A stretch of 36,265 nucleotides of DNA. Source: an uncultured Clostridia bacterium (lineage in GTDB: Bacteria > Bacillota > Clostridia > Christensenellales > Borkfalkiaceae). Numbering within the stretch: the stretch's first letter is position 1; each line of letters starts with the position of its first letter. The DNA lies in the NCBI GenBank assembly GCA_947629725.1, contig CANREU010000002.1, forward strand, positions 1 through 36,265, in the 5' to 3' direction. Shown here one piece after another: positions 17,848 to 25,266 of this stretch. The notes under the pieces were generated by a model. That model was not told the origin of the DNA and did not search any database. It was given only the letters and a program-made list of their open reading frames with translations. The translations under genes and the position numbers were made by a program.

Positions 17848-17935
17848 GCCCCGCTCGAACATGAACCTAAAAATATGGAAGGCAGCATGAAGTATTTTAA
17901 GCTGCAATGACCCAAGCAAAAGGCCTCAAACCCCG

Positions 17936-17967
17936 AAAAAGCAGGCGGGACGGCTCCCCGTCCCGCC
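17936..17967 (-). terminator. Terminator of the nucleotidyltransferase-like gene
   Basis: A perfect 10-bp GC stem (GGCGGGACGG with CCGTCCCGCC, loop of four) at 17944-17967. On the minus strand it is followed, after TGC, by TTTTT. Confidence 0.75.
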
Positions 17968-18004
17968 GAAGATTTGCGGTGCTCTTTTCTCCTATGTCTA
18001 TCTT

Positions 18005-18643
18005 CTACACCTTGTTATATACTTCATTCACCGCTTCGATATAACATATAAAAGAAGAGTGATGGTCATTCTTTTGCAAATGTTGATTTTTTATTTTTAG
18101 GTATTTATCTCGAACAATATTCCAACGCCCCTCTTGCTTTAATATTCGCGCGCGTTTTCGTATTTCCGCAGAATTCCGCACTTTATTCCAATAATATCTA
18201 TCAAATGCAACTATCCCCGTTTTTTGGTGAATCAGTCTCTCCCATGTCCCTTCATCGTTCATTGTGACAATCGCAAGATCAATGGAAAATTCAGTTCTTT
18301 GCTTTCCCTCAAAATGAAACGGCTTCGTCGTCAATGATGCCGTTGAATCTTCTACATCGGGCAGCCTGCTTGTACGCATAACTCGATTGAATGCTTTGCG
18401 CACGATCTCCTTTATTGTTTTTCCGTCATCCCAATCATCACAGGATAAGACATTCAAATTATAGTCAAAATCGATTGGGCCGTCTCCATTTTGCGTAACC
18501 ATGTTTCTTGCTCCGCTTCCGACCAAGAACACCTGACCGTTTAGTCCGTTCCTGCGGCATTCGTCCTCAACCTGTTTTACGATTGTGCTACAATAAGATT
18601 GTGCCCTGTGCAAAAATTCTTTGTCCTCTACATAGTGAAACAT
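18005..18643 (-). CDS. Nucleotidyltransferase-fold protein of unknown role
   Basis: A 212-residue protein that looks like a stand-alone nucleotidyltransferase fold: FLVGSGARNM (about 39-48) as the G-S nucleotide-binding turn, PIDFDYNLNV with Asp58 and Asp60 as the metal-binding pair, and FSIDLAIV (about residue 125) as the third acidic strand. I cannot assign a substrate; antibiotic, tRNA or signal-nucleotide enzymes share this fold. It is clearly more AT-rich than the surrounding operons and is a single-gene unit with a near-consensus promoter, an AAGGAG ribosome binding site and its own terminator, which suggests transfer from another genome. It lies directly downstream of tmRNA, a common landing site for mobile DNA, though no integrase or att repeat was seen. 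Confidence 0.65.
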   Translation of the reverse strand: MFHYVEDKEFLHRAQSYCSTIVKQVEDECRRNGLNGQVFLVGSGARNMVTQNGDGPIDFDYNLNVLSCDDWDDGKTIKEIVRKAFNRVMRTSRLPDVEDSTASLTTKPFHFEGKQRTEFSIDLAIVTMNDEGTWERLIHQKTGIVAFDRYYWNKVRNSAEIRKRARILKQEGRWNIVRDKYLKIKNQHLQKNDHHSSFICYIEAVNEVYNKV

Positions 18644-18696
18644 TATCGTTCTCCTTCTTGCCCATGCCTCCCATTTGCCTCATGGCAAATCGTATG

Positions 18697-18724
18697 ATTA
18701 TACCATAAGACCCGTATTTGTCAA
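18697..18724 (-). promoter_or_regulatory. Promoter of the nucleotidyltransferase-like gene
   Basis: Perfect TTGACA (18719-18724) and TATAAT (18697-18702) with a 16-bp spacer and an extended TGG before the -10. Confidence 0.8.
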
Positions 18725-18745
18725 TATCTTTTTTGAAATTTATAG

Positions 18746-18778
18746 AAAAAACTTACCCGAAAGTTCGGATAAGTTTTT
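18746..18778 (-). terminator. tmRNA terminator
   Basis: AAACTTATCCGAA pairs with TTCGGGTAAGTTT, then a T run on the minus strand, starting two bases after the tmRNA CCA end. Confidence 0.8.
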
Positions 18779-18780
18779 CA

Positions 18781-19168
18781 TGGTGGACCTGCGCAGAGTT
18801 GAACTGCGGTCTTACAAGGTTCATCCGTGGACACTACACGCTTAGTCCGTGGTCGATCTCGCCGTAGCAAAGTCCGCGGACAAACTTTGATACGGCATGC
18901 TTCCGAAATTCATCGCGGGGAGGGGGTAGCCAGCCGCCCCGCGACGTTCCCTACTCAATGACGCCCAAACCCCGACCGTAGGCCTTCGGGGCAGGACGGA
19001 GCTTAACGCTGTTAAGCCGCAAGTGCTACGCGGCGAGCCGAAGCCCGACGAGCAGCGGTAGAACGTCTGCTTTTATTATCAGCATTTGAATTTTTTCCGT
19101 TTTTACGGAGCCGAGCCTCCGGCGTGCGTCCGACGAAATCCGCTTGCAATCGAATCCGTAACAGGCCC
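18781..19168 (-). ncRNA. ssrA: tmRNA (transfer-messenger RNA)
   Basis: A one-piece tmRNA of about 388 nt on the minus strand. The 5' end GGGCCTG pairs with CAGGTCC before the 3' ACCA to form the 7-bp acceptor stem. GGATTCGA near the 5' end, ACTAAGCGTGTAG near the 3' end, and a T-arm with stem CGCAG/CTGCG are conserved tmRNA parts. The tag reading frame ends VALAA then TAA (19012-19014), the same ending as in B. subtilis, and the stop lies at the start of the GCTTAA/TTAAGC hairpin. If the resume codon is GCT at 19081-19083 the tag is 23 residues with six Arg (ADNKSRRSTA, ARRASARRVALAA), long and basic for a tag. tmRNA with SmpB rescues stalled ribosomes and marks the unfinished protein for proteolysis. 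Confidence 0.93.
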
Positions 19169-19191
19169 GTATTGAAACGTTCGTCCTCTTT

Positions 19192-19220
19192 ATTCTATAC
19201 CCAGCGGGCGGAAAAGTCAA
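19192..19220 (-). promoter_or_regulatory. ssrA promoter
   Basis: TTGACT (19215-19220), 17-bp spacer, TAGAAT (19192-19197) on the minus strand, about 24 bp upstream of the mature tmRNA 5' end. Confidence 0.75.
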
Positions 19221-19259
19221 CTGTTTTCGTCTCCCCTCCCCTTTTTGTTCTTGTTACGG

Positions 19260-19288
19260 TTGCATTTTGCGTGAAAATATGCTATTCT
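19260..19288 (+). promoter_or_regulatory. Promoter of the first zinc-ribbon gene
   Basis: TTGCAT (19260-19265), 17-bp spacer, TATTCT (19283-19288), 31 bp before the start codon and divergent from the ssrA promoter. Confidence 0.6.
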
Positions 19289-19319
19289 TTTTGTGAAGTA
19301 CGAACGCGGGAGGAAAGCC

Positions 19320-19862
19320 ATGTTCTGCCGCTATTGCGGAAAAAAGCTCTTGGACGAAGCGCCTTTTTGCCCCTTTTGCGGTCTGCCTTTGGAGACGAAC
19401 TACTTTTGGGAGCCCCGCGCCGCCTCTCCCGACGGCGCAAAAACGGCGTCCGCGAATGAAACGGACGGGGCAAGCGGTGCAGGCACGCCGCCCGTAAAAT
19501 TCAAAAAATTTGCGCTTGCGGGGCTGATCCTCGCCGCGTGCTGTCTTCCCCTCCTCGTCCTCTTTGCCGCGCTCGCAGCGGTCTCCCGAAACGACGCTAT
19601 GATCGTCCTCTTCACCGTCCTCGCCCTTCTCCCCGCCTGCGGCGTTGTGACGGGGTTTGGCTTAACCGTTGCCGCGCTCGTAAAACTCCGCAGGGCAAAG
19701 GCGCCCATCGGGCTCGCCGTGGCGGGCGTTGCCGTCTCCTCGGCGGGGATGCTCGCCGTCGCGCTCTTGGTTGCCTTTGCGCTCCTCTTGACGGCCCTCC
19801 TCATGGCTTACGGCGCGGCGGCCGCTTCCATCCTCACCCTGCTCGCCATTGTGTTTGCTTGA
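19320..19862 (+). CDS. Zinc-ribbon membrane protein
   Basis: A 180-residue protein starting at 19320 behind GGGAGGAAAG. The first 25 residues form a double-CxxC zinc ribbon (MFCRYCGKK and CPFCGLP). A polar linker (about 30-60) follows and then four hydrophobic segments rich in Ala, Leu and Val that fill the rest. This layout (zinc ribbon plus DUF4190-like membrane hairpins) is common in Firmicutes, with no established function. The protein at 20799-21206 has the same layout and is a paralog. The gene is a single unit, and the promoter of the next gene overlaps its stop codon. Confidence 0.75.
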   Translation: MFCRYCGKKLLDEAPFCPFCGLPLETNYFWEPRAASPDGAKTASANETDGASGAGTPPVKFKKFALAGLILAACCLPLLVLFAALAAVSRNDAMIVLFTVLALLPACGVVTGFGLTVAALVKLRRAKAPIGLAVAGVAVSSAGMLAVALLVAFALLLTALLMAYGAAAASILTLLAIVFA

Positions 19863-19887
19863 CTATCTGTATAAAAAATATTATAAT
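19859..19887 (+). promoter_or_regulatory. Promoter of the single-pass membrane protein gene
   Basis: TTGACT (19859-19864, overlapping the upstream stop codon), 17-bp spacer, TATAAT (19882-19887). Confidence 0.8.
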
Positions 19888-19952
19888 ACTATTTCTATCT
19901 TTTTGTATCGTCGGCGCACCGTGTGATAAAAAGAGAATATACGAGGAGCAAT

Positions 19953-20417
19953 ATGGACGAAAAGCCTGAAGAAAGACAAGCGGATACACAAAAGAATATG
20001 GAGCAAGGAAAGGACGTCGGCAAACAAATCATTAAATGGACCGCTATTATTATAAGTGTCCTTGTTTTGTTTATTATAATTTTCAGCGTCATCATGTGCA
20101 ATCAACCGAAAATTGAATATGGAATCACAAAAACAGAATTCGGTGTTGACGCGGATGGAAACCTCGACAACAAGGTTGCTGTAGTAACTGTTACCGTCAA
20201 AAATCCAAAAAAGGAAAAAGTAACGATTTTTTGTTCTGTTAATGTAAAAAGTAAGGCAGATGATAGACTTATAGGTTTTAATTCACACTATATTATAGTT
20301 CAGGCAAATTCTACTGTAAGTAGTGCATTCGTGATTAAGCCATATTGGTCATACGATACGTTTGAAAATTGCTATTCAAGTATAGATAACTTTATGATTA
20401 TGCCGGAAATAAATTAA
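19953..20417 (+). CDS. Small single-pass membrane protein, unknown function
   Basis: A 154-residue protein starting at 19953 behind GAGGAG. It has a charged, Gln/Glu-rich cytoplasmic N-terminus, one membrane helix (WTAIIISVLVLFIIIFSVIM, about 29-48) and an extracellular C-terminal domain of about 100 residues. That domain has a beta-sandwich look (VAVVTVTVKN, VTIFCSVNVKSK) similar in outline to FxLYD-type domains. The gene is markedly AT-rich compared with its neighbours and is flanked by its own promoter and a strong terminator, suggesting recent acquisition. I do not recognise a specific family. Confidence 0.65.
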   Translation: MDEKPEERQADTQKNMEQGKDVGKQIIKWTAIIISVLVLFIIIFSVIMCNQPKIEYGITKTEFGVDADGNLDNKVAVVTVTVKNPKKEKVTIFCSVNVKSKADDRLIGFNSHYIIVQANSTVSSAFVIKPYWSYDTFENCYSSIDNFMIMPEIN

Positions 20418-20465
20418 ATTGCCATAAAATCGCTTCTTTCTTTATGTTGGCATCTATTCTATTAC

Positions 20466-20499
20466 GCCGCCCGTGCGCATGACGCGCACGGGCGGCTTT
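20466..20499. terminator. Bidirectional terminator
   Basis: A 13-bp perfect stem (GCCGCCCGTGCGC with GCGCACGGGCGGC) at 20466-20496 lies between the convergent membrane-protein and XRE genes. Only a short TTT follows on the plus strand. Confidence 0.7.
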
Positions 20500-20708
20500 C
20501 ACCACTCCTCCCTCCCGCAGAGAAGGTCGATACTCACGCCGAAAAGATCGGCAAGTTTCCATAGGTACGAGAGGGTCGGCTCGATCTTCGCCCGCTCCCA
20601 CTCGCTCACGCACTGCTGGGTGACCCCCACCGCCTCCGCAAGCCTCCCCTGCGAGAGCCCGCGGTCCTTCCGAAGCGCCTTCAAATTTTCCGAAAACCGA
20701 TTGTCCAC
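20499..20708 (-). CDS. XRE-family helix-turn-helix regulator
   Basis: A 69-residue protein that is essentially one Cro/CI-type helix-turn-helix domain: LKALRKDRGLSQGRLAEAVG followed by VTQQCVSEWERAK as recognition helix region, then TLSYLWKLADLFGVSIDLLC. The start is GTG at 20708, without a clear Shine-Dalgarno. An ATG two bases upstream is in another frame. It is divergent from a zinc-ribbon membrane protein, and the 60 bp between the genes hold two palindromes that probably are its operators. Very likely it represses itself and its neighbour. Confidence 0.85.
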   Translation of the reverse strand: MDNRFSENLKALRKDRGLSQGRLAEAVGVTQQCVSEWERAKIEPTLSYLWKLADLFGVSIDLLCGREEW

Positions 20709-20715
20709 ATGGAAA

Positions 20716-20769
20716 TTTTACAACTATAATTGTAAAATAATTGACTTACAAGAATACTTGTGATAGAAT
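20716..20769 (+). promoter_or_regulatory. Divergent promoter and operator region of the XRE/zinc-ribbon pair
   Basis: A promoter for the plus-strand gene reads TTGACT (20741-20746), 17 bp, TAGAAT (20764-20769). One perfect inverted repeat, TTTTACAA with TTGTAAAA around CTATAA, lies at 20716-20737. A second, ACAAG with CTTGT around AATA, lies at 20748-20761 inside the spacer. Both share a TACAA/TTGTA core. Their placement on and beside the promoter suggests repression by the XRE protein. Confidence 0.7.
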
Positions 20770-20798
20770 GGGGGAAAATTTGATACGGAGGAAAAAGT

Positions 20799-21206
20799 AT
20801 GTACTGTAAACATTGCGGAAAAGAACTCGCGGACGAAGCCCTGATGTGTCCCGACTGTGGCACGCCGACGGACGGAAAGCACACCGTCCGCAGGCCTGCG
20901 CCCGTGAGCGAACAACCGTCCCCTCTCGGCGCAATTGCCCTCTTTCTTGCCGTCTTCGCGTTTGTGACGGGAATTATTTTCGGCTCCTTCTTCTACGCGT
21001 TCACGGGGTCTGCGATCCTGCTCTACATGATCGGTGCGACGACGATCCTGCCCGCGCTCACTGCCATCTGCCTCGGGATCGCCGTGCTTATCCGCGGAGA
21101 GACGGGAAAAGATCGGGCCTTTGCGATCGCCGCGATCGCGCTTGCGGGAACGATGCTCCTCTTCCTGTTCCTCAGCGTGTGCATCATCGCAAGCGGCGTT
21201 CTTTGA
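20799..21206 (+). CDS. Zinc-ribbon membrane protein (paralog)
   Basis: A 135-residue protein: N-terminal zinc ribbon (MYCKHCGKE and CPDCGTP, first 24 residues), a Pro/Ser linker, then about three or four hydrophobic segments. The layout matches the protein at 19320-19862. The ribosome binding site is GGAGG. It is expressed from a promoter carrying palindromic operators and divergent from the small XRE regulator, so the two form a small self-regulated module. Function unknown; zinc-ribbon membrane proteins of this kind are often near stress or envelope genes. Confidence 0.78.
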   Translation: MYCKHCGKELADEALMCPDCGTPTDGKHTVRRPAPVSEQPSPLGAIALFLAVFAFVTGIIFGSFFYAFTGSAILLYMIGATTILPALTAICLGIAVLIRGETGKDRAFAIAAIALAGTMLLFLFLSVCIIASGVL

Positions 21207-21220
21207 CGTTTGTTACGACG

Positions 21221-21256
21221 CCGCCGACCGCAAATGCGGTCGGCGGATTTTTTATT
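21221..21256 (+). terminator. Terminator of the zinc-ribbon gene
   Basis: A 12-bp stem (CCGCCGACCGCA with TGCGGTCGGCGG) with loop AA, followed by ATTTTTTATTTTTT. Confidence 0.9.
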
Positions 21257-21287
21257 TTTTGGACAAGGTACACGCTCCTTCCTCTGT

Positions 21288-21470
21288 ATCCCCCTCATTC
21301 CGAGGGAGCGCAGCGACCGAGTGAATCTTGCCTTTTCGCAGTACTGTAAGATACACTCCGCCGCAAAGAGCGCGGCGTCGGTATGAGGGAATAACCCCCT
21401 TGCCTTCCCCCCGACGGGGGGAAGGCAAGGGGGGTGGGCGGGGCGGCTCGGGATGACGTGGCGGCCCGCC
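21288..21470. repeat. Composite palindromic intergenic repeat
   Basis: Three modules lie side by side: CATTCCGAGGGAGCGCAGCG (about 21297-21328, with following bases); CCGCCGCAAAG...GCGCGGCG at about 21359-21380; and a long perfect hairpin CCTTGCCTTCCCCCC with GGGGGGAAGGCAAGG at about 21409-21431. The first two modules recur in altered form within the M19 dipeptidase gene at 31131-31367, so this is a dispersed repeat family. Confidence 0.65.
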
Positions 21471-21473
21471 TTT

Positions 21474-23474
21474 TCAATTCATCACGACGTCCTTCAAGCT
21501 CTCGTACTTTGCCATCGCGGCGGCGCGGAGGTCCTCGCCGATCCCCGAGGCAAACGCTTCGTCCACGAGCTTTTTCGCCTTAAAAATGACCTCGGCGGAG
21601 TAGCGCAAATTTTTAATATCCGATAAGAATTTGCCGCTCTGGCGGGTGCCGAAGAAGTCGCCGCCTCCCCGCAATTCCAAGTCCTTTTCGGCGAGCTCGA
21701 AGCCGTCGGAAGTGTTTTTCAAAATATTTAGTCTCTCGCGCGCGACGTCGCTCTCCGCGCCCATGAAGAGGAAGCACCAGCTCTTGTCGCTCCCCCGCCC
21801 CACCCTTCCGCGGAGCTGGTGGAGCTGCGAGAGGCCGAAACGCTCGGCGTTCATCACGACCATGATGGTCGCGGCGGGCACGTCCACCCCCACCTCGATG
21901 ACGGTGGTGGAGACGAGGCAGTCGTAGTCCCCCCGTTTGAACGCCGTCATCACCTCCGTCTTCTCCCTCTCCTTCATCCTGCCGTGGAGGAGGGCGAAGC
22001 GGACGTCGGGGAGCTTTTGCCGAAGCTCGTCGTAGAGGGCGGTGACGGAGACGACCTCCCCCTCATCGTCGTCTATCTTGGCGCAGACGAAGTACGCCTG
22101 CTTCCCCTTCTTGGTCTCGCCGCGCACATATTGGAGCATGGCGTCGTACTTGAAGGCGGGCACGACGGAGGTCGCGATCTCCTGCCTCTCCTTCGGCTTA
22201 TCGGGGATGGTCGTCACGTCGAGATCGCCGTAAAAGATCAGGGAAAGGGTGCGCGGAATGGGGGTCGCCGACATCACCAAAACGTCGGGAGCGTCTCCTT
22301 TTTCACTCAATGTATTACGCTGCGCGACCCCGAAACGGTGCTGCTCGTCGCACACGCAGAAGGCGAGTTCGCGGAAGCGGACGTCCCCCTGCAAAACGGC
22401 GTGAGTGCCGCACAAAACGTCGATCTCCCCCGCCGCGAGCGCCCGCTTCACTTCCCTCTTTTCGGAGGCGGAAGAGGACCCTGCGAGGTACCCCACGCGG
22501 TAGTCGGGGAACATCTTTTGAAGGAGCAAAAAGTTCTGCTCGGCGAGGACTTCGGTCGGCGAAAGGTACACCGCCTGATAGCCGCTTTTTATCGCCATGA
22601 AGATGCCCGTGAGGGCGACCGCCGTCTTGCCGCTGCCGACGTCCCCCTGAAGGAGCCTGTTCATGCGCTCGGGGGAAGTCACGGCGTCGTAAATGGCCCG
22701 CACCGCCCCCTGCTGGCCCGCCGTGAACGCGAAGGGGAACCGCCTCTCGAAGGCGGCGACGTCCCGCTCGGTGACCGAGTAGATCCTGCGGCGCATCTCC
22801 CGCTTATCCCCCTTCACGAGCTTGAAGGCGGAGACGAGGGTGAAGTACTCCTCGAGGGCGATCCGCTCGGCCGCGGCGTACATTTCCCCCTGATTTTGGG
22901 GGTTGTGGACGGCAAAATACGCCGTTTTGAGGTCGGAAAGCCTGTATTTCTCGCGGAGGACGGGCGGGATCGCCGACTCGAATTTTTCAACTTTCAGGGC
23001 GGAGGAGACCGCCTCCCGCACCGCCCTTTGGGTGAGAGCCCCCTTCAAGGGGTAGACGGGCACGAGCCCCTTCAGGCGGTTGTTTTTTTCGATCGGCTCG
23101 AAGGTGGGATTGACGACGGAGAACTGCCCGATACGGTTCTGGACCCGCCCGTAGAAGAGGTACACCCCCTCCTTCATGCGGGAGGCGAGGTAGGGCATGT
23201 TGAACCAAACGGCGGGGAACGCCTCGCCGTCCTGCTCGAGCCAGGCGCGCAAAATTTTGAGGTTGCCCTTGCGGCGCACGGGCTCCGCGCCGATAAGGCG
23301 GGCGGCAAAGAGCGCCGTCTCCCCGTCGGGCACCGAAAAGACCGAGACACGGCTTGTCATGTCGAGATAGGCGCGCGGGAAGAAGCGGACGAGATCCCCG
23401 CTCTCGCGGATATTCAGTTTCGCGAATTCCTTCGCCCGCTTCTCGGTGACGAAGCGCAGATCGGTGATTTTCAT
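21474..23474 (-). CDS. recG: ATP-dependent DNA helicase RecG
   Basis: A 666-residue RecG, the branch-migration helicase that remodels stalled forks and Holliday junctions. The wedge/OB domain is N-terminal (about 1-230). The helicase core has Walker A GDVGSGKT at 277-284, the motif II box DEQHRFG, motif III SATPIPRTL, and motif VI QLHQLRGRVGRG near residue 555. The length is normal. The ribosome binding site is weak. It follows fakA as in B. subtilis and other Firmicutes (there separated by sdaAB-sdaAA, absent here). A hairpin terminator lies between fakA and recG, so recG may have its own weak promoter. Confidence 0.97.
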   Translation of the reverse strand: MKITDLRFVTEKRAKEFAKLNIRESGDLVRFFPRAYLDMTSRVSVFSVPDGETALFAARLIGAEPVRRKGNLKILRAWLEQDGEAFPAVWFNMPYLASRMKEGVYLFYGRVQNRIGQFSVVNPTFEPIEKNNRLKGLVPVYPLKGALTQRAVREAVSSALKVEKFESAIPPVLREKYRLSDLKTAYFAVHNPQNQGEMYAAAERIALEEYFTLVSAFKLVKGDKREMRRRIYSVTERDVAAFERRFPFAFTAGQQGAVRAIYDAVTSPERMNRLLQGDVGSGKTAVALTGIFMAIKSGYQAVYLSPTEVLAEQNFLLLQKMFPDYRVGYLAGSSSASEKREVKRALAAGEIDVLCGTHAVLQGDVRFRELAFCVCDEQHRFGVAQRNTLSEKGDAPDVLVMSATPIPRTLSLIFYGDLDVTTIPDKPKERQEIATSVVPAFKYDAMLQYVRGETKKGKQAYFVCAKIDDDEGEVVSVTALYDELRQKLPDVRFALLHGRMKEREKTEVMTAFKRGDYDCLVSTTVIEVGVDVPAATIMVVMNAERFGLSQLHQLRGRVGRGSDKSWCFLFMGAESDVARERLNILKNTSDGFELAEKDLELRGGGDFFGTRQSGKFLSDIKNLRYSAEVIFKAKKLVDEAFASGIGEDLRAAAMAKYESLKDVVMN

Positions 23475-23540
23475 TTTCTTGAATTTACAAATATTTTCTT
23501 TCGGTTTTTTGAATGACGCCGAGGGCGGCGCGGATAAAGA

Positions 23541-23570
23541 AAAGAGCGGTTGCCCGCTCTTTCGTTCCGT
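23541..23570 (-). terminator. Terminator after fakA
   Basis: AAAGAGCGG pairs with CCGCTCTTT at 23541-23562. On the minus strand a T-rich run (TTTTCTTT) follows, between the fakA stop and the recG start. Confidence 0.65.
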
Positions 23571-23576
23571 ATGTTT

Positions 23577-25223
23577 TTACTCCAGCGAGAGCAGGTAGTA
23601 GTAGACGGGCTGCCCGCCGAAGTGGTAGTCGACGTCGCAGTCGGGGAAGGCCTCGGCGACCTTTGCCGCGAGCGCCTTCGCGTCCTCCTCCTTCACGTCC
23701 GCCCCGTAGTAGAGTGTGATCACCTCGTGGTAGTCCTCCTTGAGCTTGTCGAGGAGCTTCAGAACGGTCTCGTCCACGGAGTTGCTCTTGGCGAGGATCT
23801 TCTTGTCGTCGAGCCCGATGATGTCCCCCTCCTTGATGGAGAAGCCGTTCACGTTAGTCGTGCGGACGGCGTGGGTCACCTGCCCCGCCTTCACGTTGTC
23901 GAGGGCGTGGATCATGTTGGTCTTGTTCTCCTCCGCCGAAGCGTCGGGCGAGAAAGCAAGCGCCGCCGCAAAGCCCTGCGGGACGTTCTTCGTGGGAATG
24001 ACGTGAATGGTGCGGTTCTCCACGAGCGCCTTCGCCTGTTCGGCGGCGAGAATGATGTTTTTGTTGTTGGGGAACACAAAGACGTTATCCGCGTTCACTT
24101 TCTGCACGGCGGTCGCGATGTCGGAGGCGGAAGGGTTCATCGTCTGCCCGCCCTCGATCACGCGGTCGACGAAGAGGTCCTTGAAAATATCCGAAATGCC
24201 CTGCCCCGCGCAGATGGCGAGCATCCCCTGCTCCTTCTTTTCCGCCTCCCTCTTTGCGCGGAGGGCGCGGTTCTGCTCGAGCATGTTCTCGATCTTGGGA
24301 CGGTCGAGCTCGCCGAGCTCCAGAGCGTAGGTGAGGGCGACGCCCGGGCAGTTGGTGTGCACGTGCACCTTGATCATCTCGAGGTCGCCGATGCAGATGA
24401 CGGAGTCGCCGATCCCCATGAGGTTCTCGCGCAATTTATCGATGTCCGCAAGGGTCGTGCTCTTTTTCAGATTGATGACGAAAAATTCGGTGCAGTAGGC
24501 GAATTGAATCTCGCCGAGGTCCATGTTGATGATGTCGGAATTGTCGCCGAAGTCGTCGTCCATAGAGACGGCGGAGGCGTCCGTCTGCACGTCGGCGACG
24601 TCCTCGTCCCCCATGATGGCGGCCTCGAAACCGCGCATGATGGTCATGAGCCCCACGCCGCCCGAGTCCACCACGCCCGCCTTCTTCAGAACGGGGAGGA
24701 GTTCGGGGGTCTTCGCGAGCGCCTTGTCTCCCTCCGCGATGACGGCGGGCAGGAAGGTCTCGAAGTCGCGGTGCTTGCCCGCGATCTTCACCGCGTATTC
24801 GCTCATCATGCGGACGACGGTGAGAATGGTGCCCTCTTTGGGGATCGCAACGGCGTTATAGGCGACTTTCGTGCCCTGTTCGAGCGCCTTTGCGAAGGTT
24901 TTCGTGTCGACTTCGGGCTTTCCGTCCCGCAAGACGGTGCACATGCCGCGGAAAATTTGCGATAAAATGACGCCCGAGTTTCCCCGCGCGCCCTTAAGGG
25001 CCCCCTTCGAGACGCTGTCGCACACCTCGCGGAAACTTCCCGAGGCGTTGGAAGAGAGCTCCTTCACCGCCGACTGGATGGTCAGCGACATATTCGTACC
25101 GGTATCTCCGTCGGGCACGGGGAAGACGTTCAACGCGTCTACCTTTGCCCGGTTGCTTTCGAGCAGTTTCGCGCCCGTGAGCACCATCTTTCGGAAGGTG
25201 GCGCAATTTATCGTTTTTTGCAT
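23577..25223 (-). CDS. fakA: DAK2-domain fatty acid kinase FakA-like (YloV)
   Basis: A 548-residue YloV/FakA homolog. FakA works with a DegV-type FakB protein to phosphorylate fatty acids. The N-terminal DAK2 nucleotide domain is clear: NVFPVPDGDTGTN (32-44), with the metal-binding Asp residues, and GARGNSGVILSQIFRG (about 93-108). The middle domain carries the HVHTNCPG motif (about 270-277). The C-terminal domain (about 330-548) is the conserved partner domain, ending near YYGADVKEEDAKALA. The length matches the family (about 550). It follows yloU by 43 bases with a GGGAG ribosome binding site, the standard yloU-yloV pair. Confidence 0.93.
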   Translation of the reverse strand: MQKTINCATFRKMVLTGAKLLESNRAKVDALNVFPVPDGDTGTNMSLTIQSAVKELSSNASGSFREVCDSVSKGALKGARGNSGVILSQIFRGMCTVLRDGKPEVDTKTFAKALEQGTKVAYNAVAIPKEGTILTVVRMMSEYAVKIAGKHRDFETFLPAVIAEGDKALAKTPELLPVLKKAGVVDSGGVGLMTIMRGFEAAIMGDEDVADVQTDASAVSMDDDFGDNSDIINMDLGEIQFAYCTEFFVINLKKSTTLADIDKLRENLMGIGDSVICIGDLEMIKVHVHTNCPGVALTYALELGELDRPKIENMLEQNRALRAKREAEKKEQGMLAICAGQGISDIFKDLFVDRVIEGGQTMNPSASDIATAVQKVNADNVFVFPNNKNIILAAEQAKALVENRTIHVIPTKNVPQGFAAALAFSPDASAEENKTNMIHALDNVKAGQVTHAVRTTNVNGFSIKEGDIIGLDDKKILAKSNSVDETVLKLLDKLKEDYHEVITLYYGADVKEEDAKALAAKVAEAFPDCDVDYHFGGQPVYYYLLSLE

Positions 25224-25266
25224 GATCGCTCCCTATGGATAAGAATGAAAAAACGCGGAGACGAAG

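Larger units (their letters stand above)
17702..18004. other. Intergenic region with promoter and terminator, no gene seen
   Basis: A stretch of about 300 bp holding the leader and promoter of the SGNH gene (to 17847), a small inverted repeat GGCAGC/GCTGC around 17881-17905, and the terminator of the nucleotidyltransferase-like gene (17936-17967). No open frame with a credible start was found. Confidence 0.6.

Noticed and set aside
19026..19083. Alternative tmRNA tag frame ending LRLAA and TAG
   Set aside because: The VALAA-TAA frame matches the known B. subtilis ending and places the stop at the conserved hairpin.
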